Below are positions 8,758 through 16,738 of a stretch of 64,000 nt of DNA, one piece after another. The position numbers and the translations under genes are program-made. Each line of letters opens with the position of its first letter. Position 1 is the stretch's first letter. The stretch comes from Nostoc linckia NIES-25 (GTDB taxonomy: Bacteria > Cyanobacteriota > Cyanobacteriia > Cyanobacteriales > Nostocaceae), in assembly GCF_002368035.1 (NCBI RefSeq), contig NZ_AP018222.1:4271534-4335533 (forward strand), read 5' to 3'. Under the pieces are notes generated by a model. That model saw nothing but the letters and a program-made list of their open reading frames with translations. It had not been told where the DNA came from and made no database searches.

Positions 8758-9366
8758 TTATTCTTCTATTTCAAAATTAATTCTCTCATAAATATCGCTG
8801 AATAAAATTTGAAAATCTATTGATTTTAGTGATAATAAAGCATCTACTGACTCGTATTCAGTCAATACCCATTGCCCTTCAAGATTTTTATTAAACTGCT
8901 CAACAAGGTATTCGTATTGATTAATTATAATATATTCTTGGAGTGTCGGAATAGAACGATAAATTCTAAATTTATTAGTTCTATCGTGAGTTTCTGTCGA
9001 GTTCGACAGAACTTCCACAATCATTAAAGGATTTGTCACTTTGGTAGTGCCAGTTCCTTCATATATTGGTTCTCCCTGAATAACCATAACATCAGGATAA
9101 GTATAGATACGATAACGCTGTATCCACAATTTGACATCACCCATGTAGATTTTGTAATTTTTACCTCGCATTTTTATTTTGAAATTGCTACAAAAATTCA
9201 AGGCAATCTCATTGTGATTAGTTGTACCACCAGCCATTGGAATAATTTCTCCATCTCGATATTCATTTTTGAATTCTGATTTCTCCTCCAGTTGTAAATA
9301 TTCTTCGGGAGTGTAGTGTTTTTTTGATGTTGGAATTTGCATAATATCACCTAATTGCAATATCAA
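8758..9366 (-). CDS. Uma2-family (DUF820) putative PD-(D/E)XK nuclease
   Basis: Second Uma2-type protein, 202 residues, convergent with the first. It starts with the common K-K-H-Y-T-P-E-E-Y-L-Q-L-E pattern and has Y-P-D-V-M-V-I-Q-G (about residue 91) and M-I-V-E-V-L-S-N-S-T (about residue 115), the Asp and Glu of the predicted active site. An alternative start is M9 (M-Q-I-P-T-S-K-K-H-Y-T). It shares only family-level similarity with its neighbour, so this is not a recent tandem duplication. Its first codon is next to the stop codon of the leftward DHH-CBS gene behind it, so the two may be co-transcribed. Confidence 0.85.
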   Translation of the reverse strand: MILQLGDIMQIPTSKKHYTPEEYLQLEEKSEFKNEYRDGEIIPMAGGTTNHNEIALNFCSNFKIKMRGKNYKIYMGDVKLWIQRYRIYTYPDVMVIQGEPIYEGTGTTKVTNPLMIVEVLSNSTETHDRTNKFRIYRSIPTLQEYIIINQYEYLVEQFNKNLEGQWVLTEYESVDALLSLKSIDFQILFSDIYERINFEIEE

Positions 9367-12072
9367 TTACCGAGGATAAGACCGAGCTAAAAACTTCTCT
9401 GCTTCTGCTTTATTTTTAATCGTTCCGTCTAAAGTTGCAGCAAGTAAATCATCTAACATTTGTCGATATTGCGCCCCTGGTTTATAGCCTAATTTTTTTA
9501 AGTCATTACCATTTAAAATCGGGCTAATGTTAGCCAAAACTGTCAAGTAATGCCATATTTGCTGCCTGATTACTCGCTGGGTTTGTAAAGCGATTAAAAC
9601 TAACATTGGTAAATCGTACTGTCGGAGAAATTGAACGAGTTGACTAGGGCGTTGACAGTCCGGTAAAGATTCTATAACTTTGGCTTCAGCCTGAGCTAAA
9701 TTCTGTAAGCGTTTAATCCCATCCTCTTGTAATTGCAGATTTTTTGCCACTTTCGCTCGATATTGTGGTTCTAGGTGGGCGATTATTGTTTCTAATCGCA
9801 TTTCCCAGTGAATCAGGGTTTGTTGGGGGTCGAATCGCTGCAAACAGCGTTCTAGCAAGCGTAATTGCCGCAGGAGTAATGCATCTAGCTTCAGGGTAGG
9901 ATGGATGCATTGCAATGCCCCTAAGTTATCGAGTAACTGTAAAGCTGATTTCCAGTAAGGGGCTTCTAAAATGTGTTTTAATTCTGTTTTCAGTCGAGTT
10001 TGGAGAGCTGGAGTTTTGCTATTCTCTTGAGCAGTGCGATCGTAAACACCACTGTTGATGGCATAGCGGATAAACTCTTGTGTTTGTGGTTCAATTTCAA
10101 ACCCGAAGCGCACGGCAAAGCGCACGCCGCGATAAATGCGGGTGGGATCTTCGATAAAGCTGTTGGCGTGTAAAACCCGAATTTGCCTAGCTTGTAAATC
10201 CAGTAAACCACCAAAGAAGTCGAGTAATTCACCAGCACGGGGAGAAGTTAGGCGCAAAGCTAGGGCGTTAATGGTAAAGTCTCGACGATATAAATCTTGA
10301 CGAATAGAACTGGCCTCAACTTCTGGATTTGCTGCTGGATAAGGATAAAATTCTGTCCTAGCGGTAGCAATATCAACCCATAAAGAATCTAATTCGGGGT
10401 CTTTGTGCCACAGCAAAGCCGCAGTTTGAAAAGCCCCGTGAATTTCTAAACGAGCTGTCGGGTAAAGTTCTTGGAGTGCTTTTGCTAATTCCACGCCAGC
10501 GCCAACATCTGCTGATTTATGAAAGCCATCAACTACAAGGTCAATATCTTTAATCATCAAGTTGCCTGCTGCATCAGCTAACAGCAAGTCCCGCACCGCA
10601 CCCCCGACAAGATAAAGATGCCAACCTCGTTTTTCTGCCTCTTGCGATGCTGTATTCAGTAATTGCCACAGTTGAGGAGCCAGAGAAGATGACACGGAGA
10701 GGTTGAGACGCTCTGATGTAAACGCTAAACCAGTACCTACGTCCCCGTCTTCCTGCGTCCCCATATCCTCTTCGTGTAATTCGCGCAACACATCAGTACG
10801 GGTAACAATACCAACTAATTGCCCGTTTTCTAATACTGGCAAGCGCCCGATATCATAAGTTACCATCAGCGCCTCAATTTGTGGCAGTGTCGTATCTGGT
10901 GTAATCGTTTTCAGATTCGTGGTCATGTAGCCTTTAACTGGGGCATGGCTAAATCCGTGATGCAGGGCAATATCGAGATCTCGCCGCGAAATAATACCCA
11001 CCAATTGCCTTTGGGTATCGACTACAGATAAACCAGAGTGTCCATAGCGCAATAAAATACGCTGGGCTTCGGCAATTGTGGTTTCAGGCAAAATAGTGCG
11101 GACAGGAGAAGACATCAAATCTCTGGCAGTCGGCGGATGCGGAATTTGGGCTTTTAACGTGTTAAGGATCTGTTGTAATGTTGCTTGTGAATCTACTCCT
11201 CTTAAGTTCAGCGATGCAGCCTGGGAGTGACCGCCACCACCGTAGAGTTGGAATAATAAATTGAGATTTGTTTTGGGAATTTGCGATCGCCCAATTATTG
11301 TTAACCTTGAATCACCATCGCCCAAAGGATATTCATTAGCCAACAGGATGGCATCAATTTCAGTTAATTCCACAAGTTCTGAAGCCAGACTCGATAAACC
11401 AGGCACAAAATTATCTGTCTTTAGAGTTACCCACCCAACTGTATATCCGCGCAGACAGAGATATTCTAAATTTTCCAATGCTTTAGTTAATAGCTGCTGC
11501 AATTGCAAAGACAATCCCGGATCGCGGTATGTGGAAATTACTGATAAACTAGCACCTTGTTGCATCAACCAAGCCAAAGCTAAAGCATCCCTTGGTGTAG
11601 ACTGGTCAAAGGTCAACGAGCCTGTGTCAACATGGATACCCAAAGCCATCACTGTGGCTTCGGCAGCAGTCAGGGAGATTTGCTGTTGTTGCAATTGCTC
11701 GACAATTAAAGTTGTCGTGGCTCCTACTGAAGAAATATGCGATCGCGTGGCAGGAATATCAGATTCTTGTCCTAAGTGATGGTCATACAGTATAATCTCT
11801 GAGACATTAGGTAAATCTAACCATTCGGCAGCTTTCCCCAGGCGATCGCGCTTTTGCGTATCCACCACAGTCAGCAAACGAATTTTTTCTGGATTCACCG
11901 AACGGCGCTCAATTAAGGGATATTCATCCCGATGCAACGCTAAAAAATCCCTTACAGGAGGGTGAGAGCCGCCAGTCAGCACAATCTTGCTTCCCGGTAG
12001 TAGGCGCGTTAGTCCTACCGCTGCCCCTAGTGCGTCAAAATCAGCTGTTGTGTGGCAAAGAATTAAATCCAT
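9367..12072 (-). CDS. DHH-CBS-tRNA nucleotidyltransferase fusion
   Basis: About 901 residues carrying three modules. A DHH phosphoesterase domain (about 1-320) has D-F-D-A-L-G-A, D-H-H-L-G and the DHHA1-type G-G-G-G-H-S. Two CBS domains follow (about 345-455). The poly(A) polymerase/CCA-adding head (about 490-640) has G-G-A-V-R-D and K-D-I-D-L-V-V-D, followed by the RNA-binding tail. Likely role: maintenance or addition of the tRNA 3' CCA end, with the DHH part cleaving small phosphodiester substrates. The same three-part architecture is known in cyanobacteria. A longer frame reaches 12162, but those 30 residues are translated tandem repeats (M-P-N-A-Q-C type), so ATG 12072 is preferred. Neither tRNA in the window encodes CCA, consistent with need for this enzyme. 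Confidence 0.92.
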   Translation of the reverse strand: MDLILCHTTADFDALGAAVGLTRLLPGSKIVLTGGSHPPVRDFLALHRDEYPLIERRSVNPEKIRLLTVVDTQKRDRLGKAAEWLDLPNVSEIILYDHHLGQESDIPATRSHISSVGATTTLIVEQLQQQQISLTAAEATVMALGIHVDTGSLTFDQSTPRDALALAWLMQQGASLSVISTYRDPGLSLQLQQLLTKALENLEYLCLRGYTVGWVTLKTDNFVPGLSSLASELVELTEIDAILLANEYPLGDGDSRLTIIGRSQIPKTNLNLLFQLYGGGGHSQAASLNLRGVDSQATLQQILNTLKAQIPHPPTARDLMSSPVRTILPETTIAEAQRILLRYGHSGLSVVDTQRQLVGIISRRDLDIALHHGFSHAPVKGYMTTNLKTITPDTTLPQIEALMVTYDIGRLPVLENGQLVGIVTRTDVLRELHEEDMGTQEDGDVGTGLAFTSERLNLSVSSSLAPQLWQLLNTASQEAEKRGWHLYLVGGAVRDLLLADAAGNLMIKDIDLVVDGFHKSADVGAGVELAKALQELYPTARLEIHGAFQTAALLWHKDPELDSLWVDIATARTEFYPYPAANPEVEASSIRQDLYRRDFTINALALRLTSPRAGELLDFFGGLLDLQARQIRVLHANSFIEDPTRIYRGVRFAVRFGFEIEPQTQEFIRYAINSGVYDRTAQENSKTPALQTRLKTELKHILEAPYWKSALQLLDNLGALQCIHPTLKLDALLLRQLRLLERCLQRFDPQQTLIHWEMRLETIIAHLEPQYRAKVAKNLQLQEDGIKRLQNLAQAEAKVIESLPDCQRPSQLVQFLRQYDLPMLVLIALQTQRVIRQQIWHYLTVLANISPILNGNDLKKLGYKPGAQYRQMLDDLLAATLDGTIKNKAEAEKFLARSYPR

Positions 12073-12080
12073 AGTCAAGA

Positions 12081-12164
12081 GGCATTGGGCATTGGGCATC
12101 GGGCATCGGGCATTGGGAATAGGGCATTGGGCATTGGGCATCGGGCATTGGGCATCGGGCATTA
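12081..12164. repeat. (GGGCATT/GGGCATC)n tandem repeat
   Basis: Heptanucleotide run of GGGCATT and GGGCATC units. It sits immediately upstream of the DHH-CBS gene start and stays open in its frame, which creates a false N-terminal extension. Confidence 0.85.
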
Positions 12165-12328
12165 AGAGTCATAACAAATGACTAATGACCAATAACCAAT
12201 GACTAACGACTAATGACCAATGACTAAAGTGTTGTAATTTCTGGTAGCTTAAAAATAAGAAGAAAGTGTCGGTGTCGCCCTTTACGATATTCTATCTTTA
12301 GTATTTAGCTGTAGTGGGAGAAGCAAAA

Positions 12329-12517
12329 ATGACCATAATATTCCAATTTGCTTTAATTAGCCTAGTCTTGTTGTCTTTTGTTCTAGTTGTTGGCGTTCCT
12401 GTTGCTTACGCCACTCCCCAAAATTGGGTTGAATCTAAAAAGCTTCTTTGGCTTGGTTCTGGTGTCTGGATTGCTTTGGTATTTTTAGTTGGTTTGTTAA
12501 ACTTTTTTGTCGTCTAG
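12329..12517 (+). CDS. psbZ: Photosystem II reaction centre protein Z
   Basis: 62-residue thylakoid protein with two membrane helices joined by the conserved segment containing T-P-Q-N-W-V-E-S-K-K. It stabilises the PSII-light-harvesting interface. Start chosen at the ATG encoding M-T-I-I-F-Q-F-A-L, the canonical N-terminus; an upstream frame would add M-G-E-A-K. It is followed by ribH 188 bases away on the same strand, with a terminator-like hairpin between. Confidence 0.97.
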   Translation: MTIIFQFALISLVLLSFVLVVGVPVAYATPQNWVESKKLLWLGSGVWIALVFLVGLLNFFVV

Positions 12518-12587
12518 GCAACGGCCTCGCTCTGGCGCAGACACCTAATATAAAAATTAGAGGGGCAGAAAAGCCAAGGTCAAAGCT

Positions 12588-12628
12588 TAAGGAAAAAAGC
12601 AGAAATCTTTTCTAGTTTCCTTATTTTT
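12588..12628 (+). terminator. Terminator-like hairpin after psbZ
   Basis: Stem TAAGGAAA/TTTCCTTA of 8 bp with a 20-base loop, followed directly by TTTTT. This fits an intrinsic terminator that would separate psbZ from ribH. Confidence 0.55.
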
Positions 12629-12705
12629 GACTCTGTTTTCCTGCTCCTCTAGATTTAAATAAGAAATGTATATTGGCCAGAAGTATAGTTGATTAAGAGG
12701 CAGTC

Positions 12706-13284
12706 ATGGCAGTTTTTGAGGGAACTTTTACTCAAACGGAACCTTTGCGTTTTGCAGTGGTGATTGGTCGATTCAATGACCTGGTTACCGGAAAGCTGCT
12801 TGAGGGATGTCAAGATTGCTTGAAACGCCACGGCGTAGACCCCAACCCCCACGGGAATCAGGTAGACTACGTTTGGGTACCGGGAAGTTTTGAAGTGCCT
12901 TTAGTAGCTCGCCAACTAGCACTTTCCCATCGTTATGATGCTGTAATTTGTCTTGGGGCAGTGATTCGAGGGCAAACACCCCATTTTGATTACGTGTCCG
13001 CTGAGGTTTCTAAAGGTATTGCCGCCGCTAGCTTTCAAACTGGAGTACCAGTTATTTTTGGAATTTTGACTGTAGACACTATGCAGCAAGCCTTAGAACG
13101 GGCGGGCATCAAAGGCAATCATGGTTGGGATTACGCCTTGAATGCCATAGAAATGGCTAGTCTGATGCGGCAACTGCGTTCTAACTTAGCAGAACCATAT
13201 CCTCTCAATACCCAGTCTTTGCCACCTTCTTTTCCAAATGCCAGCGTCGGCAATTTAACAATAGAGTCAGAAGAACTAAGTTAG
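12706..13284 (+). CDS. ribH: 6,7-dimethyl-8-ribityllumazine synthase
   Basis: Penultimate step of riboflavin synthesis: condenses 5-amino-6-ribitylaminouracil with 3,4-dihydroxy-2-butanone 4-phosphate. Motifs: R-F-N-D near residue 22, V-P-G-S-F-E-V-P (about 63-70) and G-A-V-I-R-G-Q-T-P-H-F-D (about 86-97) with the catalytic His. The conserved core ends near residue 160; the last 30 residues form a Ser/Pro-rich tail common in cyanobacterial versions. The ATG at 12706 has a TAAGAGG Shine-Dalgarno-like string ahead of it. No FMN riboswitch was recognised upstream. Confidence 0.96.
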   Translation: MAVFEGTFTQTEPLRFAVVIGRFNDLVTGKLLEGCQDCLKRHGVDPNPHGNQVDYVWVPGSFEVPLVARQLALSHRYDAVICLGAVIRGQTPHFDYVSAEVSKGIAAASFQTGVPVIFGILTVDTMQQALERAGIKGNHGWDYALNAIEMASLMRQLRSNLAEPYPLNTQSLPPSFPNASVGNLTIESEELS

Positions 13285-13314
13285 TAATAAGGGATGGGGG
13301 AAGGGACAAGGGTT

Positions 13315-13377
13315 AAGGGGGAAAGGGGAAAGATTAAATTTATTCCTTTTCCCTTTTCCCTTTAACCTTTCCCCTGC
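13315..13377. repeat. Purine/pyrimidine hairpin repeat, copy 2
   Basis: Same element as copy 1 and same orientation (AAAGATTAAATTTATTCC centre). It lies about 30 bases after the ribH stop and continues into a CCCCTGC-type tract. Confidence 0.75.
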
Positions 13378-13476
13378 TCCCTGCCCCCTGCCCCCCCATA
13401 TCCTATGCCCAATAATTAGTATTAAGGGGTTGACAATTTAGAAGAAATCTGAGATATTAATAAATGACCGATGATT

Positions 13477-13548
13477 GCGGGTATAGCTCAGTGGTAGAGC
13501 GTCACCTTGCCAAGGTGAATGTCGCGCGTTCGAATCGCGTTACCCGCT
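13477..13548 (+). tRNA. tRNA-Gly (anticodon GCC)
   Basis: 72-base cloverleaf. Acceptor is GCGGGTA/TACCCGC, D arm contains AGCTCAGTGGTAGAGC, anticodon loop TTGCCAA lies in stem CACCT/AGGTG, and T arm is CGCGTTCGAATCGCG. Discriminator is T, followed by TCCA, so CCA is not encoded in register. It is followed by a clear intrinsic terminator. Confidence 0.97.
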
Positions 13549-13557
13549 TCCAAGAAA

Positions 13558-13590
13558 AGTCTTAGAGTCAAAAATTCTAAGGCTTTTTTT
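13558..13590 (+). terminator. Intrinsic terminator of tRNA-Gly
   Basis: Stem AGTCTTAGA/TCTAAGGCT (9 bp with one G-T pair), 9-base loop, then seven T residues. A second 8-bp perfect hairpin, AAGCCTGT/ACAGGCTT at 13596-13617, follows and may be a back-up. Confidence 0.8.
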
Positions 13591-13903
13591 ATTGCAAGCC
13601 TGTCTAAAAACAGGCTTGGTGTCTGACTCCCAATGGTAACAACGTAAAATATACTTTACTTGGATGTTGTGCTATGACCAGACAAAAACGAAATTTTTTT
13701 CGACTAACGTTGACCAAAAAAATTTTCAACTTCTAGTACCCCCAAAGCGCGAAGCAAGCTAAGCAATGGGCTAACCCAATTAAAAACAAGAAATCTCTTA
13801 ATTATTTAATTGGTAATTAAGTAAAAAGTAAAACCCCCACTGATTATAATTCCCAATTGCGAATTGCGTTGACCTATGTCTGATGAAACAGCGACGACAG
13901 TTG

Positions 13904-13984
13904 AGTTTTTGCTTATCTCCGTGGTACTCTAGTAGTAGTGCAAACCGCTATTTGGCAGACGAGAGTAGCCATAGTCAGCAAACT
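13904..13984 (+). ncRNA. Candidate structured RNA (long interrupted hairpin)
   Basis: Three nested stems are visible: outer AGTTT-GCT with AGCAAACT, middle GG-TACTCT-GT with AC-AGAGTA-CC, and inner TGC-AAA with TTTGGCA around a CCGCTA loop. Together they give an 81-base, bulge-interrupted rod. It could be the core of a small RNA or an attenuator; strand is not certain, because most pairs also hold on the other strand. No family was recognised. Confidence 0.35.
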
Positions 13985-14493
13985 TGTCGAAGCGGAAAAG
14001 AAAAAAGCTAAAGACCACGCTGAAGCTTACAGCGGAACACTGTAATCTCCCGCAAGACACAGCTTCTAAATTAATAACTATTCCCCTATATAAAGTAGGC
14101 GAATGCCAGGGTCTAGGCTTGAACTACTAAACGTATTTTGACAAGAGACGCTGTACATATAGGACTAACTTGTATTTGTGCAAAGAGGCAAGGGCTACTG
14201 GCAGGGAAAGCATACACGTTACTAAAAGGTAGTGTATGTACTACTGAGAAATGGTCACACACTGATGGGTGTTTTGGCGATTGACGCTCTGGAAATGCTT
14301 GTCAATTGCTAAGGAATAAAAATTGGGAGCGATCCCGATATAAACTTGATAACTGCATACTAAATATATAGTGACCCCAAGAAAAATGAGGGTTTATTAT
14401 TATGGTGTTGTTTATCAGCGTAGCGTTCCCAAATGATTTGTTTTAGGAGTGGTAGCTACGTGGGGTTAAAATCATACTAGGTGTGTCAGCACA

Positions 14494-14571
14494 ATGAATG
14501 CCCGTAAACGCGACCACATTACTTTTAAAGCGACAGATGGAAAGAAGGAGATTTTTAAACAAGATTGCTAG
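14494..14571 (+). CDS. Possible 25-residue small protein
   Basis: ATG-initiated small ORF encoding M-N-A-R-K-R-D-H-I-T-F-K-A-T-D-G and then K-K-E-I-F-K-Q-D-C. The composition is highly charged and plausible for a real peptide, but the length is short enough to occur by chance, there is no clear Shine-Dalgarno, and no family is recognised. It could also be a fragment of an eroded gene. Confidence 0.2.
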   Translation: MNARKRDHITFKATDGKKEIFKQDC

Positions 14572-14778
14572 CTACGAGGAAAGACTGCAAACAGATAGTC
14601 CTCTATTTTACGGCAATTACGCTACTTAGAGTTGGGTGCATCTACTTTTGCAATTATGGCGACATTTGTTTTGCCAGCCAACTTATATAAAGTATAAAGA
14701 GAGAAGCCCTCAAGGCATTTACCACGGGATCGTATTCCCAGCATTTATGAAAAACACGCTCAAGTTATTAGAACGCTT

Positions 14779-15186
14779 GTGCAATCTCAAAAACCAGAAA
14801 AGATAGACTTCAATACTGAATACCCCTGTCCCTGTCGTCGCCGGGGTCAGTTAATTCCGATTACGTTGACAGAAGCATTTGGTTGCGATCGCTGTCAGCA
14901 AATCTTTGTAGTGGAAGATAATGGTCATGTCCTAGAACAGCTTTCTACCACCTATCCTTACAAGCGAGCTTGGCGTTGGATGGGAAATAGTTGGCACGTT
15001 GTCCATCCTCGTTTGGGAGAAAGCTATCTGCCTATAGCACTTGGCATTATTTTCGTGCTAGTGATTATATGGCTGCCATTAGCACTGCGATTGGCAAATA
15101 GTTCCAGCATTATTGCTTGGGCAATGGTGGCGGTGCTGTTAGCTATCCTGCCAGCACTGATGGTCTGGCTTACTTACAGACGTTAA
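14779..15186 (+). CDS. Zinc-ribbon membrane protein of unknown function
   Basis: 135 residues. The N-terminus has a CPC...CDRC arrangement (C-P-C-R-R-R-G, then C-D-R-C about 20 residues on) that should bind zinc. Two hydrophobic helices follow near residues 81-128. The cytoplasmic loop is basic and Trp-rich (Y-K-R-A-W-R-W-M-G-N-S-W-H). It appears to be a conserved cyanobacterial protein without assigned function. The start is GTG at 14779; the frame is open back to 14698 and the extra codons read like protein (K-H-A-Q-V-I-R-T-L), but contain no ATG, GTG or TTG. It ends 4 bases before proA, so the two are very likely co-transcribed. Confidence 0.7.
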   Translation: MQSQKPEKIDFNTEYPCPCRRRGQLIPITLTEAFGCDRCQQIFVVEDNGHVLEQLSTTYPYKRAWRWMGNSWHVVHPRLGESYLPIALGIIFVLVIIWLPLALRLANSSSIIAWAMVAVLLAILPALMVWLTYRR

Positions 15187-15190
15187 CTCA

Positions 15191-16456
15191 ATGACTGTTG
15201 AAGTTTTGGACGAACGCCCCCAACCTATTAGTATTGCTCAACGAGCCTATCAAGCTTCCCTAAAATTGGGGATCACCAAGGGAGCAGACCGCAGCCGTGC
15301 TGTATTGGCAATGGCACGGGCACTTGAGCGATCATTTGACGACATTCTGGAAGCCAACACTTTGGATTTAGAAGCCAGTCGGGAAATGGCAGTGCCAGAG
15401 CTGATATTAGATTGGCTAAAGCTGACTCCTACCAGGCTAGAGACGACCGTGGACATTTTACAACGGTTGGGGGAACTATCAGATCCGCTGCGGCGCGTCA
15501 GGAATGCTGATTACCAATTGGAAGATTCCCAAAGTTACTCCCAGTTAATGCCCTTAGGAGTGATTGGGTTTATTTATGAAGCATTTCCCGATTTAGGGGC
15601 GATCGCAGCGGGTTTTTGTATCAAAACAGGCAATAGTATAATTCTCAAAGGCAGTACTGAAGCCAGCCATTCTAACGAGGCCATTGCTTCAGTACTGCAA
15701 AGTGCGATCGCGGAAGTTGGTTTACCACCAGGCTGCCTAGAACTAATCACAGCCGAACATGGCGCTTCAATTCGGGATTTAGTCACCCAAGACGAGTATG
15801 TGAATTTAGTGATTCCCTACGGACGTTCCAGCTTGGTGCAGCAGGTGGTAAGACAGTCAACTTGCCCAGTCTTAAAATCAGCAATGGGTAATTCTTATCT
15901 CTACTGGTCGCTAAATGCCAGCTTAGAGATGGTGCGCTGGATGATTCTCGATAGCCATCAAAGCGAACCAGATCCAGTCAATGCTATTGAAAAAGTGCTA
16001 ATTCATCGTCAAGCCTTACCATCATCCTTAGCAGTTCTGTGGAACAGCTTAATGGAAAAAGGCTTTGAAATTAAAGGCGATGCAGAACTAGTAGAAGCCT
16101 TTCCCCAGTTGCAATTGGTGAAGGAAAACGAATGGGGAAACCCTTATTTAACTAGGACAGTAGCTTTTAAACTGGTGGATAGCTTAGAAGCTGCGATCGC
16201 CTGGATTAATCAATACAGCAGCGGCCATGCTGACTGCATCGTGACTGAATCCTACCAGGAAAGTCGGCAGTTTGCTCTAGGAGTTAACAGCGCCTCCACC
16301 TACATCAACAGTTCCCCGCGTTTTTCTCGCAACCCCTCACGGGGAGATTCAGTATTTCTCGGCATGTCTAACCAAAAAGGTCATCGCCGCGGATTTATCA
16401 GCCTGGAAACCTTGACCACCGTGAAGCACATCGTTCAGGGGAATGGTAGGTTTTAG
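15191..16456 (+). CDS. proA: Glutamate-5-semialdehyde dehydrogenase (gamma-glutamyl phosphate reductase)
   Basis: Second step of proline synthesis: NADPH-dependent reduction of gamma-glutamyl phosphate. The 421 residues and aldehyde-dehydrogenase-like layout fit ProA. Visible are a cofactor region with S-I-I-L-K-G-S-T-E-A-S-H-S-N near residues 148-161 and a nucleophile region Q-S-T-C-P-V-L (Cys near 225). The C-terminus H-R-R-G-F-I-S-L-E-T-L-T-T is typical. The sequence is somewhat distant from enterobacterial ProA, so a ProA-like paralogue is possible. Coupled to the small zinc-ribbon gene upstream. Confidence 0.88.
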   Translation: MTVEVLDERPQPISIAQRAYQASLKLGITKGADRSRAVLAMARALERSFDDILEANTLDLEASREMAVPELILDWLKLTPTRLETTVDILQRLGELSDPLRRVRNADYQLEDSQSYSQLMPLGVIGFIYEAFPDLGAIAAGFCIKTGNSIILKGSTEASHSNEAIASVLQSAIAEVGLPPGCLELITAEHGASIRDLVTQDEYVNLVIPYGRSSLVQQVVRQSTCPVLKSAMGNSYLYWSLNASLEMVRWMILDSHQSEPDPVNAIEKVLIHRQALPSSLAVLWNSLMEKGFEIKGDAELVEAFPQLQLVKENEWGNPYLTRTVAFKLVDSLEAAIAWINQYSSGHADCIVTESYQESRQFALGVNSASTYINSSPRFSRNPSRGDSVFLGMSNQKGHRRGFISLETLTTVKHIVQGNGRF

Positions 16457-16472
16457 CATGGGGATAAGGAAG

Positions 16473-16546
16473 CAGGGGAAAAGGTTAAAGGTTAAAGGGA
16501 AAAGGAATAAATTTAGTCTTTTCCTCCTTACCCCTTTCCCTTTCCC
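16473..16546. repeat. Purine/pyrimidine hairpin repeat, copy 3
   Basis: Opposite orientation to copies 1 and 2 (GGAATAAATTTAGTC centre). Starts about 17 bases after the proA stop; includes a doubled GGTTAAA unit. Confidence 0.75.
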
Positions 16547-16582
16547 CATACTCAATGCCTTATGCCCCAATAGGATTTTAAA

Positions 16583-16601
16583 CTTAACATAATCTTAATT
16601 T
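16583..16601 (+). promoter_or_regulatory. Possible Pho box upstream of the PhoD-type phosphatase
   Basis: CTTAACAT and CTTAATTT separated by 3 bases, an 11-base period as in PhoB/SphR-type sites. The cyanobacterial consensus repeat is roughly (C/T)TTAA(C/T)(C/T)(T/A); the second repeat fits fully and the first deviates at one position. It lies about 140 bases before the phosphatase start. Confidence 0.4.
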
Positions 16602-16738
16602 CCGCTTGATCCTGGATTGCTAGGTTTTTTGTGTTTGGTTGAGCAGCAAGTGGGAGAGAAGCCAAATCAAGTCATTGCTTACACTTTTGGCATCTCAACT
16701 TCACCAAGTTTGCCAACCGTATCTAGATCTGGGTAAAG

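Larger units (their letters stand above)
13618..14778. other. 1.2-kb stretch without a recognisable gene
   Basis: No protein gene of normal size is supported. It holds the long hairpin at 13904-13984 described separately, a short hairpin pair CATACAC/GTGTATG around 14211-14238, another ATTGAC/GTCAAT around 14280-14307, and one small ORF at 14494-14571. I compared it by eye with tmRNA, RNase P RNA, SRP RNA and group I/II intron signatures and did not recognise any of them. A diverged or new non-coding RNA, or remnants of a lost gene, are possible. Confidence 0.4.

Noticed and set aside
12073..12162. N-terminal extension of the DHH-CBS-nucleotidyltransferase.
   Set aside because: It is translated GGGCATT repeat (M-P-N-A-Q-C pattern); the DHH domain starts at the ATG at 12072.
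13477..13548. Self-splicing intron in the tRNA gene.
   Set aside because: The tRNA-Gly is contiguous; no intron signature found.
13870..13900. Hammerhead ribozyme, because of a CTGATGA string.
   Set aside because: The required GAAA and flanking stems are absent.
14572..14610. RNase P RNA, because of a GAGGAAAG-like string.
   Set aside because: The conserved RNase P RNA core elements are not visible around it.
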